64,000 nucleotides of DNA, taken from assembly GCA_021292165.1 (NCBI GenBank), contig CM037883.1, positions 5,806,934 through 5,870,933 of the forward strand, given 5' to 3'. The stretch is from Shinisaurus crocodilurus. Lineage: Eukaryota > Chordata > Lepidosauria > Squamata > Shinisauridae. Shown one piece after another: positions 20,986 through 32,847 of the stretch. Under the pieces are notes generated by a model. It was not told the DNA's origin. It saw only the letters and a program-made list of their open reading frames with translations, and searched no databases. Both the position numbers and the translations under genes were made by a program. The stretch's first letter is position 1. Each line of letters begins with the position of its first letter.

Positions 20986-21600
20986 CATAGAATAATAGAG
21001 TTGGAAGAGGCCTATAAGGCCATCAAGTCCAACCCCCTGCTTAATGCAGGAATCCAGGTCAAAGCATCCCTGACAGATGGCTGTCCAGCTGCACCTTGAA
21101 TGCTTCCAGTGTGGGAGAGCCCACGACCTCCCTAGGTAGTTGGTTTCATTGTCATATTGCTCTAACAATCAGGAAGTTTTTCCTGATGCCCAGGCAGAAT
21201 CTGGCTTCCTGTAACTTATTTATTTATTTATTTATTATATTTATGAGTCGCCCATCTGGCCAGACAACCGGCCACTCTGAGCGATGTACAATCTAATAAA
21301 ATACAAGAAGGGGGACACACACACACACAGTATAATACACAATTAAAAATAGTACAAAACTTAAAAATCCTAACCCACCCCATATTCCCGCCTTGAGCCC
21401 ATTATTCCGTGTTCTGCAATTTGGGATTATCGAGAAGAGATCCTGGCCGCCCTCCTCTGTGTGACAACCTTTCAAGTCCTTGAAGAGTGCTATATCATAT
21501 CTCCCCTCAGTCTTCTCTTCTGAAGGCTAAACATGCCCAGTTCTTTCAGTCTCTCCTCATAGGGCTTTGTTGCCAGTCCCCTTATCAGTTCCCTTGTCAA
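20986..21600 (-). mobile_element. CR1 LINE 3' end with an L2-tail insertion
   Basis: Reverse-strand CR1: the tail ATCATAGAATCATAGAATAA, the 3' UTR and the C-terminal coding region up to the segment equivalent to KRRLRGDM. At 21219-21394 the CR1 is interrupted by an L2-type tail. Left and right edges share CTT of the CR1 sequence GTAACTTGAGCCC, a very short duplication. Confidence 0.88.
21219..21394 (-). mobile_element. L2-type LINE tail inserted in CR1
   Basis: TATTTATTTATTATATTTAT, GTCGCCCATCTGGCCAGACA, GCCACTCTGAGCGATGTACA and CACCCCATATTCCCGCC match 39548-39738. It is inserted in the CR1 around it, so it is younger than that CR1. Confidence 0.8.
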
Positions 21601-22645
21601 CAGAATGCTGGACAAGATGGACCTTGGTCTGGTCCAGCATGGCTCTTCTTCTTATGTTCTTATGACTACAACTCCCAGAATTCCTGACCATTGGCCATGC
21701 TGGTTGTACCTGATGGGAGTTGAAGTCCAAAGCAACAGGTTGGGGATGGCTGCACTGTTTAAAAACAAAACACTGAGAAGTTTTGCTAGATAATTATACC
21801 AAACTCTCTTTTTTTTCCCCGTAAGAGAAAATATGTGCCCACTAAAATGACGAGATGGAAAAGGTCTGACATGCTGGCACTTTCTTCAGGCTCCCTACTG
21901 CAGAGAACGCTGTGTTCAAAAAAGGCATGGCCCTCTTGCTCACACCAGAGACTTCATTCTTTCTCAGAGAGGAAAGGTTACACCTGTCAGATTGTGGCCT
22001 TTAGGGCAGGCCTCCCAAGCCGGCAAGCGCTTCCTCCTGTTGCTTTTTGGGGGGTTGCTCGTGGCTTTGGCTGGGGTGACAAGAAACAGGGGTGTCTGTT
22101 CCACCTGCTACCCTCAGGGACAGAGGCCTGGCTGGAAGAAGAGCAGCAGAGTAAGTAAGCTGTCAGTTCTGACTGCGATGCTGAAGGATTTCACAGCCAT
22201 AGGAGAAGGCATGCTGGGCAGCAGCCTTTAATGCCGAGGCTGTCTCGGCATCTGGGGATGTAGTTCTGCTTGTACAGATCAGTGCATTGTAAGAGCACTC
22301 AAGTCTACAGAATCTTTGCCTTGAAGAATGTATCAAGGAGACCCTTCAAGAAAACATTGCCAGGTGGAGCGCCCTTGGTCAGGGTTTCAGCAAACATACC
22401 TTCTTCAAGGACACTCCATTCCATTCCATTTCACACACAAACACACATGCCCAACAATCAGCATTCTATGCCTAATGAGCATGCTCTGTCTTCACTGGGC
22501 TATTTGGACAGTTTCCTCAACCATAGGATTTTTTTCCTCTAAGGATGTTTTGTTTTCTACTTCTGCAAACCTTGGGGTAGCCCTAAGTCTGCTTGTGCCT
22601 CCCTCTTGTGCTACATCAAGATTGGCACTTGGAGATTTGAGTTTG

Positions 22646-22647
<2 letters not shown>
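21601..22647. other. Intron stretch; one MITE fragment at about 21660-21750
   Basis: GACTACAACTCCCAGAATTC and CTGATGGGAGTTGAAGTCC at 21664-21729 are a family H-like hairpin. The rest, including GC-rich 21990-22230, has no recognised feature. Confidence 0.5.
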
Positions 22648-22682
<35 letters not shown>

Positions 22683-22990
22683 TTAATTTCTATACCACTC
22701 AATAGTCGAAGCTCTCTGGGTGGTTCACAGCAATTCATAAAAAACACAAACTACAAATACGATTTTAAAAAGCATAAAATTCCAATATACATAATTTAAA
22801 ACAGAATTTAAAGCAATTTGAGCAGCTAAAACAATTTCAATACAACTAGACTGACATAAATGACATCCCCCCATATGCCATTACATGTCATTGAATGCTT
22901 CAGAGAAGAGGGAAGTCTTAACCTGGTGCCGAAAAGATAACAGAGTTGGCACCAGGCGGTCCTCACTGGGGAGATCATTCCTAAGTCCTA
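22648..22990 (-). mobile_element. L2-type LINE 3' end with (TTA)n tail
   Basis: The TTA tail is at 22649-22683, then TATACCACTCAATAGTCGAA and AGCTCTCTGGGTGGTTCACA, and the coding end GTGCCGAAAAGATAACAGAG. The order is that of 7384-7800. Confidence 0.82.
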
Positions 22991-23249
22991 CAACTCCCAG
23001 CATTCCCCAGCCAGCCATGCTTGCTTCAATGGGGCTTGCTTCTAAGTAGACATGTACAGGATTGGCACTGCTAAGTTTCACTGGCATTTTTTTTTTTTTT
23101 TTTTTTTGCTGGTACTTCTATTCATGTTGAACCCCGCTTCTGCACTGTTGTTCGTGAAACAGGCTGAGAACAAGGTTCAAATTCTTAAATTCCATATAAG
23201 AATATGTCCTTAATCTCTTGTATCACAGGGCATTAAATCAGAGTTGCAA

Positions 23250-23735
23250 CGTAGGGATGGATGAGAAATACGTTGGGATCCCTCTTTAATGCAAACGTAC
23301 AAAATTCACAAATCCCGGAGCTACACATGAGCCAGAATACTGTACTGCGATGTGTCGATATTTGCACTGTTCTGAATTTTGTGACGCAGTTCACGAATCA
23401 AAAAATATGCACAAGGATGCATGTATTACAGAGGGAATGCACACAAAAATGCACAAAATAGAGGAAAACCTGCCCCAAACTGCATTTTATTTGGGAAATT
23501 TGCTTGCAAAAAATTACTTGTATATTTACAAAAGATGCAGACAAAAATGGGTCTATTTAAAAACGCGTGTGCAAAGATTTAGAAAAATGCGGATGAAAAC
23601 ACATGCAGATTTTTCATGCAGAAATGTTTTTCTAGAAAATCGCAAACTGATGTGGAAACAGGAATGCACTTAATGCAAGAGAAATAAGGAACTGAACAGA
23701 ATTGAACTTGACAAGTTTCTACATCCCTCATTGAA
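23250..23735. repeat. AT-rich TGCA-rich repeat (family F)
   Basis: Opens GTAGGGATGGATGAGAAATA and closes TCTACATCCCTCATTG. In between are many TGCA words such as ATGCACAAGGATGCATG. It resembles 16260-16780 and 36666-37079. Confidence 0.5.
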
Positions 23736-24066
23736 AGTTTCCATGTCACATTGGTTCTCTGGGGAGGAAATGCAAGGCAGCGGATGCTCTTCAATCTATA
23801 TGGGCATCTGGCTCTACATTTTTCCACACGGTGGTGTTACTGTCCACTTTGTTCAAATGCATGTCTAGAATGCATAGGACAGAGAAGGATGAATCCATGC
23901 ACACCCATTTCTAATTGAAAGGCAGTGCTCGAATGGCAAGCCCATCTTTGCTCCAGAACTGATCCTAAAAGTCAGTGAAATCATTCTGTCTTTCATCAGA
24001 TCTCAGTCGGGTTCATTGTTTCCCACACACACACTCCCCACTCACTCTTTGTGATATGTTAAATGA

Positions 24067-24315
24067 GAGCCAGTGTGGCGCAGTGGTTAGAGTGCTGGAC
24101 TGGGACTCGGAAGATCCGGGTTCTAGCCCCCGCTCAGCCCTGAAGCTCACTGGGTGACTTTGCGCCAGTCACTGACTCTCAGCCTAACCTACCTCACAGG
24201 GTTGTTGTGAGGATAAAATGGAGAGGAGACGGACCATGTATATGTTGCCTTGGGTTCCTTGGAGGAAAGGCGGATTATCAATGCAACGAATAAATAAATA
24301 TAAAGAAATAATAAA
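24067..24315 (+). mobile_element. Sauria-type SINE, near full length
   Basis: Head GAGCCAGTGTGGCGCAGTGG, box B-like GGTTCTAGCCCC, body CCTAACCTACCTCACAGGGT and tail GAATAAATAAATATAAAGAA. It is the most complete single copy in the window. Confidence 0.92.
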
Positions 24316-25079
24316 TGTGTATATACCTTTGACCCTATGGATCAAGATGACAGTTCACCAGTTACAAGACAATTTGCAAACTGATGAGATATATATAATG
24401 GGTTGGATCCAGATTTATGCTGGATCAACTGTGTTGATGGAAGTGGACTTCCCCAACTCCTTTTTCCCAAGGCAGCCCCCTGAAAATGCTACAAAGAGAG
24501 TCAGGGAACCCTGCTGAATGGGGTGTGGGGAGGGATTATCCCAAAAACTGGGTGGAGGGACTTTTCATGACTGGAACGCTTCCTTTGTGGAAGGTAGATC
24601 CTTGATCCAACCCACTATATTCACAGAGGCTTGCTACTGTTGGCCCGTGACCCCGTTTTTTTGCCGATCTACACAACCAAATTGCACGTGGGATGAGTTC
24701 CACCTGGAACAACCCCTACAATGTACTCTTTCTTCTGCAGGCTCTTCTTCCAACTGGTGCCCCTATCTTCCAATGGAAGGAGAGTTGAAAGAAGTAAGTA
24801 GAGTAGGACTTTGACCAGTCCTCCTCTCAGTCAGGGGACGTGGGTGAAGGGGGTGGGGCCTGCTCTGCCTAGTTCTTCTGATCTGCCCATCTCTAGGCCA
24901 ATCAGCTCTCTGTGAGGACAGCAAGCGACCAGTGCAATGGCTCATTGGGACATGGTTTTGCCAAATGCTTTCCCAAAAAGCGTCACAACACAAAAGTGAC
25001 CCAGTACGGTCTTAGGACCCAGTTCATGCAAGGTTTACAATCCAACAGGGGGCACCAGTGAGGTTGGGCAGTGGCTGTG

Positions 25080-25500
25080 CTAGGGATGGGTGGGAATTCT
25101 GTTTCAGTTCAATTTTGATAAGAATTTACCAAATTCTCATAATTCTCCATGTTCGGGACAAAAAAGGAGAAACCAAAACTTACAGATTCATCCATCCAGG
25201 CCCAGGACTTCGAGTGCTTTGCTCTTAAAAGTTTGGTCTGGATCTTTGGGTGCTGAATTAGGGTCGCCACCTCTTTTTTTTCTGACAGGCTTCTCATCTT
25301 TAACAGCTGCATGGGAAGGAAGCAGTTACAACATTATTGAATTTGGCTGGTGCAGAGGATGAGAATTTCATTTCAGTTCCTTTTTTTAGAGGAATTTACT
25401 AAAATTTGCAAAGTTCTTCATATTCAGGAAAGACAGAACTTGAGATTCAAAAAATTCATATGCAGGAGAAAGTGAAACTGACATGTTTGCCCATCCCTAT
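25080..25500. repeat. Two related AT-rich units, head to tail
   Basis: TTCTGTTTCAGTTCAATTTT at 25099 and TTCATTTCAGTTCCTTTTTT at 25366 begin parallel stretches, each going on to AATTTACCAAATTCTCA or AATTTACTAAAATTTGCA and a TTCATCCATCC or TTGCCCATCCCT end. They appear to be two diverged copies of one non-autonomous unit. Confidence 0.5.
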
Positions 25501-25909
25501 ACCAGAAACATCACCCAACTTAGTTTCTTCCTTCCCACCCGCCCCTTGCTTTTATGAAAACCTGAAAGGGTCCCAGTTGCTGGCCTGGTTTCGAATGCAT
25601 TTCACAATATATGAAAAGAAAAGAAAAACAGCCCCACTTAAGACAGATCTGTACTGCATACTTAAATTGGTTTAAGAGTCACCTCCTCTCACCTGAGAAC
25701 TCTAGTTTTTGTTTAGGAATCTCTAATAGAATTCTCAGCATCCTGAAGAAACTGCAATTTCCATGATTTGGGGTGTGGGAGAGAAAATGACAGTTAAACT
25801 GGTATAAAACCAACATCGGTTTGCAGTGCAGATGTTACCTAAATGGTTACATTTGAGTTCAAAAACTCTGTGAGGTTTTTTGGGGGGGGATATCAGTGGT
25901 AACAGGGGG

Positions 25910-26109
25910 CAGTGGAGGCTGGTGAAGCCAATGTCAGCGGGGCTCCATATCCGCTCTGGATTTTACTCCAAACTTTTAAGGAGCAGTCCATGGTGCCGAA
26001 CCTATTTTGGGGATAGAGTTCATCACCATGGATAGCTCCTTAAAAGTTCAGAATGAAATCCGGAGTGGATATGCAGCCCCGCTAACATTGCAGTCACCAG
26101 CCTCTGCTG
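25910..26109. mobile_element. hAT-like palindromic MITE (family B), 200 bp
   Basis: Begins CAGTGGAGGCTGGTGAAGCC and ends GTCACCAGCCTCTGCTG; inner arms GCAGTCCATGGTGCCGAACC and ATCACCATGGATAGCTCC. The flanking octamers do not match well, so this copy is old. Confidence 0.8.
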
Positions 26110-27125
26110 ACTGGGTAAAAAATGGGGCATTTGGGGTGCTTCCAAATGAGGTGTTTATCATGCCATTGCCCTGCCTCATTCATGGACTTTTACAAGGGCT
26201 CTAGACGACCACGTCTTCCACTCGTAGCCCTCCCGAGTTCTACCACTGCTTCTTCCATCTTACCGCAGAAAATCTGTTAAGGAGAAAAAGACAGAATAGC
26301 TGCACAATGCCTTTTAATTAGTAACACTAGGAGCCCTCGATCTGGAAGCACCCTAAGTGGACTGGCAATATTCCAGTCTCTTTTCTTTGCCCTTCAATCT
26401 ATTTCATATTAGAAATTAGAGATTGAGGATATATCACCGTGAATAGCAGCTTCCTCATTGTGGCCAATCCTAGGCAAGGAGGCAAGAGCAGTTCATAAAG
26501 TATCTGTAACAGAAAATTCCTGCATATGGATTGCCTAATAATCCCTCTCTGAACACATCTTCTCCACCATAAACATACACGCCTCGAAACATCCTCATCA
26601 TCCTATGTGTTGGTCTTAGAAGCACACAGACAGATTGTCTGAGCTGGCATTCTTAGGTATTTGATTGATTAGCTTTAACTTATACCAGTCTGTCTCAAAA
26701 TACATTGATCTATTCTCGTAGGGTTTAAAAGAAAAATCGGATCAGACCAACAGTGCAATCCTATGTAGGTCTACTCAGAAGTAAGCCCCATTGAGTTCAA
26801 TAGGGCTTACTCCCAGGTAAGTGGGTATAGGATTGCAGCCCAAATCAAAATTCTGCACCAAGACACACTAGAATCTGGTAAATTTTGCAAATTTGTATGT
26901 TTCTGCCAGTAGCATAATTTATTCAGACGCTCCCAGTCGTGGGAGAGCATGGAGGGGGCGATGCACTATGCCATCACATATCAATATTAAATACTCTTTG
27001 TGGAACTGGCTAAGCAGGAGGATAGGAGCTTCCCCCCCCCCTAATTTAATTGCAAGGCAAGCTTCTATTTTGTAAGGTGTATATAGTTCTCTATTTTACT
27101 GTCTTTCCTTTCTTACAATTTACAG
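26110..27125. other. Intron end with a small palindromic MITE at 26748-26846
   Basis: 26748-26846 begins AGTGCAATCCTATGTAGGTC and ends GTATAGGATTGCAGCC, with TACTCAGAAGTAAGCCCCAT and GGGCTTACTCCCAGGTAAGT between (family I). 26110-26747 and 26847-27125 show no recognised element; 27100-27125 is the polypyrimidine tract of the last intron. Confidence 0.6.
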
Positions 27126-27831
27126 CATACCTTGAAGATCTCGCAAGATGCATAGAACAAAGCCGACGGCTCATTATCGTACTAACTCCGGACTATGTGC
27201 TCAGAAGAGGGTGGGGCATTTTTGAGATGGAAAACAGGACTCCATAACATGCTCATTAGCGGAGAAATCAAAGTTATTTTCATCGAGTGCCCCGAATTAA
27301 AAGACAAAGTGAATTACCAGGAAGTGGAATCTTTAAAGCACGCTATGAAACTTTTCTCGGTCATCAAGTGGAATGGATCAAAGAGCAGCAAGGTGAATTC
27401 TAAGTTTTGGAAGCGCTTGCTCTACGAGATGCCCTGCAAAGAAAAAAGAGGTTCTGTCTCGGCGACAAGTCCTGGATTCTGCCGAACAGGGTCTCTTTGG
27501 GGATCTCCAGACGGTGGTGCCTTCCATTGCTGTGACAGACACCTCTGCCTCTTTGGTGGCCTCTCAGGCAGACTTGGGAGATTATCAACAGCCAGATCCA
27601 GTGCAAACGAGACATTATTGCAGGGGATACGAGTACGACATGCAGTCTGCAACTTTGCCGCTAACTGCCATAAGCAGCAATCACCACACTTACTGTAACA
27701 TCCCCCTGACACTACTCAATGGACAGCTACCTCTTAACAGCAGCATGAAAGATGCTCAAGAATTTCACCGGAACAACCCCTTGCTACCGTTATCAACAAG
27801 GGAGCTTAGTTTCACCAGCGATATATGGTAG
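27126..27831 (+). CDS. IL1RAPL2: IL1RAPL2 terminal exon: TIR end and C-terminal tail, with two +1 shifts
   Basis: The acceptor CTTACAATTTACAG ends at 27125. The split codon joins the preceding exon as T-Y-L-E-D. Frame 1 reads [19 protein letters not shown] and then breaks at 27231-27239. A second frame continues [20 protein letters not shown] to box 3 (NSKFWKRL) and YEMPCKEK. It breaks again in the A6 run 27442-27447. A third frame reads [14 protein letters not shown] and ends SFTSDIW at 27829-27831 (TAG). Every segment matches remembered IL1RAPL2 in order, including [20 protein letters not shown]. Both breaks are one extra base, and they do not compensate each other. Homology on both sides is good to the stop, so I favour sequence error, with recent inactivation as the alternative. 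Confidence 0.95.
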
Positions 27832-28760
27832 CAAAAGATCTAAGCCTTACAACACTGGCTTTTTGAGCATCAATTAGACAGATCTTGAAAGGACTTTGAA
27901 GAACCCATAACATCAGGTGCCAAATATTGCCAAGTCACAAGTAACTCACTTTTATACTTGAACCTCTTTGTTTACATTTCAAAAGTTATTAGCAAAGGGG
28001 GGGGAACCTACTTTTGTAGCTCACAAATAAGTTCATATCTTTTAATGTACAGTTTTATTGCTTCTTTATAAAAAAATAATAAGAGGGCACTGGAGAGTAT
28101 TTTGAAGTAGGGTCTACAGTCTGGCAATGGATTGACATTCAGTGCTATATATGATAGAGTAAGACTCCATATTTATATATTAGTACTTCAGAAATTTAAA
28201 TGGATTTCTTTTTTTTAGGAAGAACATTAGATAGAAACAACACCATTCACAAATGTGAACCACAACAAGCTACAAAAGGAAGTATTGTCATTTCAAATCA
28301 TGCCTGGAGGACCCATTCTCATTAAGGATATATTTTAGGAGATCATGCCTATATAAGATGATCACCACCAGTACATTTTGGAAGATGGGCCAGGTGAACC
28401 TCTGAGGGTGACACAGCCTCTAGTTTTCACTCAGCAGTTCCTGTGGTTGGGGGGGAAAATGCATTACCCACTTAACATCATTCATCATTTGTTCTCAACA
28501 CATTTCTTAATCCTACTTGATAGTTGCCATTGTGTTTTTCTTAAACAAATTATTAGGACGTCGACAGCAGTTTAGTTTCTGTAGATTTTTAAAGCTTGTT
28601 TCAACTGGCTTTGCAGGTTTCGAAGAACTTTTCTTCCTTTTACATTTTTACGTACCAACAGGATCGTCTTGTAATCAACTGACCGCTGATTTGAACGTTT
28701 CTTAAACTTCTTGACCTTGTACGATTTGTATCAATGGTAATGTAAATTTTGCACAGGGTT

Positions 28761-28798
<38 letters not shown>

Positions 28799-28800
28799 TC
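27832..28800 (+). other. IL1RAPL2: IL1RAPL2 3' UTR, end unresolved
   Basis: AT-rich, repeat-poor sequence follows the stop codon to the ATT microsatellite at 28763-28799. I see no AATAAA or ATTAAA on the + strand from 27832 to 29040; possible weak variants are TATAAA near 28067 and AATACA near 28881. The cleavage site cannot be placed. Confidence 0.55.
28763..28799. repeat. (ATT)n microsatellite
   Basis: About 12 ATT units within or just after the 3' UTR. Confidence 0.95.
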
Positions 28801-29849
28801 AGTTTCCCAGATTTAAAGGTGTTACAACTTACAGATTGACATTGACATTTGACAGAGAATGTCAGCAATAGAGAGAAAAAATACAGCAATACTCACAAAC
28901 AAAAGTGCTGAAAATCGTTTGGGTTACCAGTGGTATGACTTCAGTTGCATCGATAATCACCTAATACAGCAGAGAGACAGTCAGTTTTACACCCTGTGGG
29001 TACAAATCCAGTAAAAGGTTAATTGTGAATGAGTCCCACTGTGTTGTTTTCAATGGGACACTTAGGGGCAGTTCTTATGTTACAAGAACAACATGGCTGC
29101 TTCTTCATTATGACTCCATCCCATCATGCTTTCATTATGTTAAAAGGAGGTTCACCACTTGGGAGGGGTGACATCAAATCTGACATCAAAATCAGCTCTT
29201 CCCTGGACACAGGGCACACTGGTGATAGAAATAACCACATCGTGGGCCTCTCTGGTGTGTTTTCTCTAGAGCTGAACAGAAATTTCTCAGAAGACAGAAG
29301 ACATTTTTTTCTGAGAACATTCTGAGATTTTTATTTTCCTCTCTCTATCACACAGAGAGAGAGAGAGAGAGAAAGAAAGCCACTCTGCAGAAAGCCACTC
29401 TGCAGCACACCATTTTTGTGTGCTGGCAGCCATTTTTACTCAACAATGCTCCATAATGAGCATTGTGAAGGATGCAAAATGGTGGCTGGGCTGCCAACAC
29501 AGTTGCTGCTGTTGCCACTTGCAGCTGCAATGACAACAAAACCTTGGGGGAAAGAAAGAAGCTCTGCTACTGCCATTGATAATGGTGTGCCCCAGCCCCA
29601 AGAACTGTTGGCAAATTTCTCAGTCCCATGAAGAAATTCCATGAAATAGTTCCCCCAATTTGTCTACTTACAAATAGGGTCGAGAATTTTGAAAATCCAT
29701 TTGCACACACCTATAGATTTCACCCACCCTTACATGCTGAGATTCCAAGTCTGGATAACTCCCACAAACATCATTAACATATTGTCCAAACAGGACAGTC
29801 CATACTGGAGACATGAGAATTGGGATATGCCAAGCATGTCACTATTTTC
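28801..29849. other. Intergenic stretch without recognised gene
   Basis: Contains a GA repeat at 29354-29373 and a local direct duplication of AAAGCCACTCTGCAG at 29377-29405. Otherwise nothing is recognised. Confidence 0.5.
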
Positions 29850-30112
29850 ATCTGTGGAATGTTCATGGAGGAGAAGGTTATCAATGGCTACTAGTCCTGA
29901 TGGCTACATGCTACCTCCAGTATCAGAGGCAGTCTGCCTATGTACACCAGTTGCTGGGGAATATGGGCGGGAGGGTGCTGTTGCACTCATGTCCTGCTTG
30001 TGGGATCCTGTGGTCAGCTGGTCAGCCACTGTGTGAACAGAATGCTGCATCAGATGGACCCATCATCTGATCCATCATGGCTCTTCTTATGTTCTTAATG
30101 TTGGAAGGCATG
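29850..30112 (+). mobile_element. CR1-like LINE 3' end
   Basis: TTCATGGAGGAGAAGGTTAT, AGTATCAGAGGCAGTCTGCC, GGCGGGAGGGTGCTGTTGCA and CATGGCTCTTCTTATGTTCT match 19720-19975. Confidence 0.75.
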
Positions 30113-30429
30113 GGTTAATTACAGGGATCAAGGGATCTTGGCTGGCCTTGATAACCAGCCAAAATTCGTTCCCGCCATGAGGCTATTCCTCCCCTCCAGA
30201 AGGTGGTGACAGGGTTTTCTAACAATACATGGGGCACAAGACCCAGTGTAACCGTGGGGTGGGAGTGAGCCCCTATCCTCCTGCACAGCTGAGGAGATGG
30301 TGGGGTTTTCCTTCTCATTGCACTGACCCTCAGACATTGGGGGTGCTACTAGACGAGGGCACGAGGCTTCTTCTGAAGCAATCACCCTGTTTCACTCACC
30401 AAATTTTACAGGAGGGGCAGATTTTATTT

Positions 30430-30896
30430 TTTTCATTTATTTATTATATTTATACCTTGCCTTTTTCCTCCTGCCAGGAACCCAAGCTGGCTTAAATGAT
30501 CCTCCTCCCTTCCTTTTTATCAGGGGAGGCCGCTGGTGCCCCAGCCGTGTCAGTGGGGCTCCTCATCCATTGCATCTTTTTGTCTGAGCTTTATAGGAGC
30601 TCTCCACGGGGCTGAGCTCCAGCCACAAAACAGGTTCGCCACCATGGAGCACTGTAGATCACTCCTATAAAGCTCAAACAAAAATATGCAATGGATAAGG
30701 AGCTCCAGTGACATAGGAGTCACCAGCCTCCTCTGCTTTTTATCCTCACAACAACCCTGCGGTGTAGGTTAGGCAGGCTGAGAGTCAGTGACTGGCCCAA
30801 AGTCACCCAGTGGGCTTCATGGCCTAGTGGGGACTAGAACCCAGATCTCCCGAGTCCCAGCCCAACACTCTCACCACTGCGCCACACTGGCTTCCA
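30430..30896 (-). mobile_element. Sauria-type SINE split by a family B MITE
   Basis: Reverse-strand SINE: tail ATTTATTTATTATATTTATA at the left, then the body, and head CGCCACACTGGCTTC at the right. The body is interrupted at 30521-30735 by a MITE, after which CCTCACAACAACCCTGCGGT resumes. Confidence 0.92.
30521..30735. mobile_element. hAT-like palindromic MITE (family B) inside a SINE, 215 bp
   Basis: Begins CAGGGGAGGCCGCTGGTGCC and ends CACCAGCCTCCTCTG. An exact 8-bp duplication CTTTTTAT flanks it at 30513-30520 and 30736-30743. The empty site is given by any intact SINE copy, which makes the insertion unambiguous. Confidence 0.95.
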
Positions 30897-32149
30897 GATG
30901 ACATCGTCTTACATTTGTAACCATCTCGTGTTCTCCCACCACTTCTTCTGTTCTTTTTCCTACCTGGAAAAAAAGAGATCCGTTCAAGAGAGAAAGACGG
31001 AATAGCTGCACAAAGCCATTTGATTGGCAGTGCTAGGAGGAGCCCTCCCTCTGGAAGCACCCTTGCAAAGCAGCAAGAGCTCTCTCACGGCTCTCCAAGT
31101 GTCTCCGAGGCTCCATGCAGCATCAGGGGAGAGCCCCTGCTGTTCTTCCATGTTCCTGAAGTCAGCCTGGCATCACCGAGAAGCCTTCACGCTTCTCCAG
31201 GCACAGGAGGAGGGTAGAGAGGGTCTTCTCGATGCAACCCGCCTCCAGTCAGAGCAAAAGACATACTCGCCAGTGGCCAACTAGGCGAGTGTATTTGTGG
31301 GTGCTCGCCAAAGTAGCTATGCAGCCTCATCGCCGCCCTTGGTCATTGCGTTCTTACCTTACCAAAGTGACATGGAGATCAAGCCATGGGGGGGGGGAGC
31401 AGCGCCTACTTTGCTCTGTGTTGACATAAGAACTGCCTCAATTTTGCCACCTTGTGCCCTGTACATTTATACCAACCTGTATGGCAAAAGCTGAACTATT
31501 TAATTATGTTCTTGACTGTGTTGCACGTGCACATTATACTGCATTTATTCCACTTGCACACTGCATGCTTAGTTCCTACAGAGAACTGCCTATATTTACT
31601 ACAAACAACTGCCACTGGAATGTGACCCGGTCCGGTCGACATGTTACCCTTGAGCGGTATGGTTGCTATCAGTTTTATGGTGGCTCCCTTGCCCCTCTGA
31701 CATTTCACAATGGAAAACAGGAACACTTGTGCGCACTTGCAAATGTTCCTGCTTTCACATGAAGGATCGCTGCCTGAGAACTCCCTTTCCCATGCACATA
31801 ACATTGTTCTCCCTGCCTGCTGTTTATTGACTCTGCCTGTTCTGTGCCAGCTCCTGAAGCAAAGGATACACCTGGTTGGATTGGAAGTTACAATGGGATG
31901 AAACTGTAAGCATTACACTGCATTTAGCATCAATGAGCATGCATTTGAGTGCATGTGTGCGCACCACAGTCAAGGTGCAACTTCTAGGAGATTTGGGGAA
32001 GAGTTGAAACTGGAAGAATGCTTGTGTGTGTGTGTGTGTGTGTGTACACACACTAACATATTTTTTTTAAGAAAGACACACCCACCCAAGTTCTCCCCAA
32101 AAGTATAGCCAAAACAGTGATGTTGTTTTATTGACAACAGGCAGTGTTG
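30897..32149. other. Intergenic stretch; (TG)n at 32022-32044
   Basis: No gene or known repeat recognised beyond the TG microsatellite. Small frames here lack support. Confidence 0.5.
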
Positions 32150-32690
32150 TCAGTTATTTATTTATTTATTTCCCGAATTGATATGCTGCTCTACATCCAG
32201 AAGATTCCTGAGTGGTGAATTAAGAAATAAGAAAAGGAAAGAAAAAGTCAAAAGACAGAATAAGAACATTTAAAATGAAATTATGCCAATAAAGCCATGG
32301 GTGGTCGATCAGGGAAGGATAGTTTAAACAAAATGTATTCAGCAAGCATTGAAAACAAAGAAACACTGGAACCTGCCTGACATAACTGGCAGGGAATCCC
32401 ACAGGGAGGGAGCCTGTACACTATGGGCTCTACTGAGAGTGGACTTTAAACGGACTTCAGGTCCATGCAGAACCACCAGGAGGGCCTCATCTCATAACCT
32501 CAGGGACTGGGCAGGCTGATAAGGGAGAAGGCTCCCTCTCAAATATCCTAGTCCCAAGAACAAAACTTTCAGCCTGGCCCAGTAGCAAATAGGTAGCCAC
32601 TTTGAATCTTTGCATGTGTTGGGTGGCCATGTATGCATTGCCCAAGAAGAGGACATGCATCATCAAAAAAAGAGGACATGAGGGGATACA
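32150..32690 (-). mobile_element. L2-type LINE 3' end, old copy
   Basis: ATATGCTGCTCTACATCCAG, GATTCCTGAGTGGTGAATTA, GAACCACCAGGAGGGCCTCA and GTAGCAAATAGGTAGCCAC match the L2 at 43078-43985 in the same order. Confidence 0.75.
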
Positions 32691-32847
32691 GGCCTGCATA
32701 ATATTTGCACATGCTAATGTATATGCAAATTTAGAAATAATGACCGTGATTTAAATAGAAATGCAATACATCACACCATAGTGGGGATGACTGAGACCAG
32801 AGAACCTCGAGAGGTCTTCTGTCCGGGTGCCAATTGTTGATGGGCAA

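Noticed and set aside
27195..27698. A separate 167-codon gene overlapping the last exon
   Set aside because: It is the middle frame of the shifted IL1RAPL2 terminal exon, not an independent gene.
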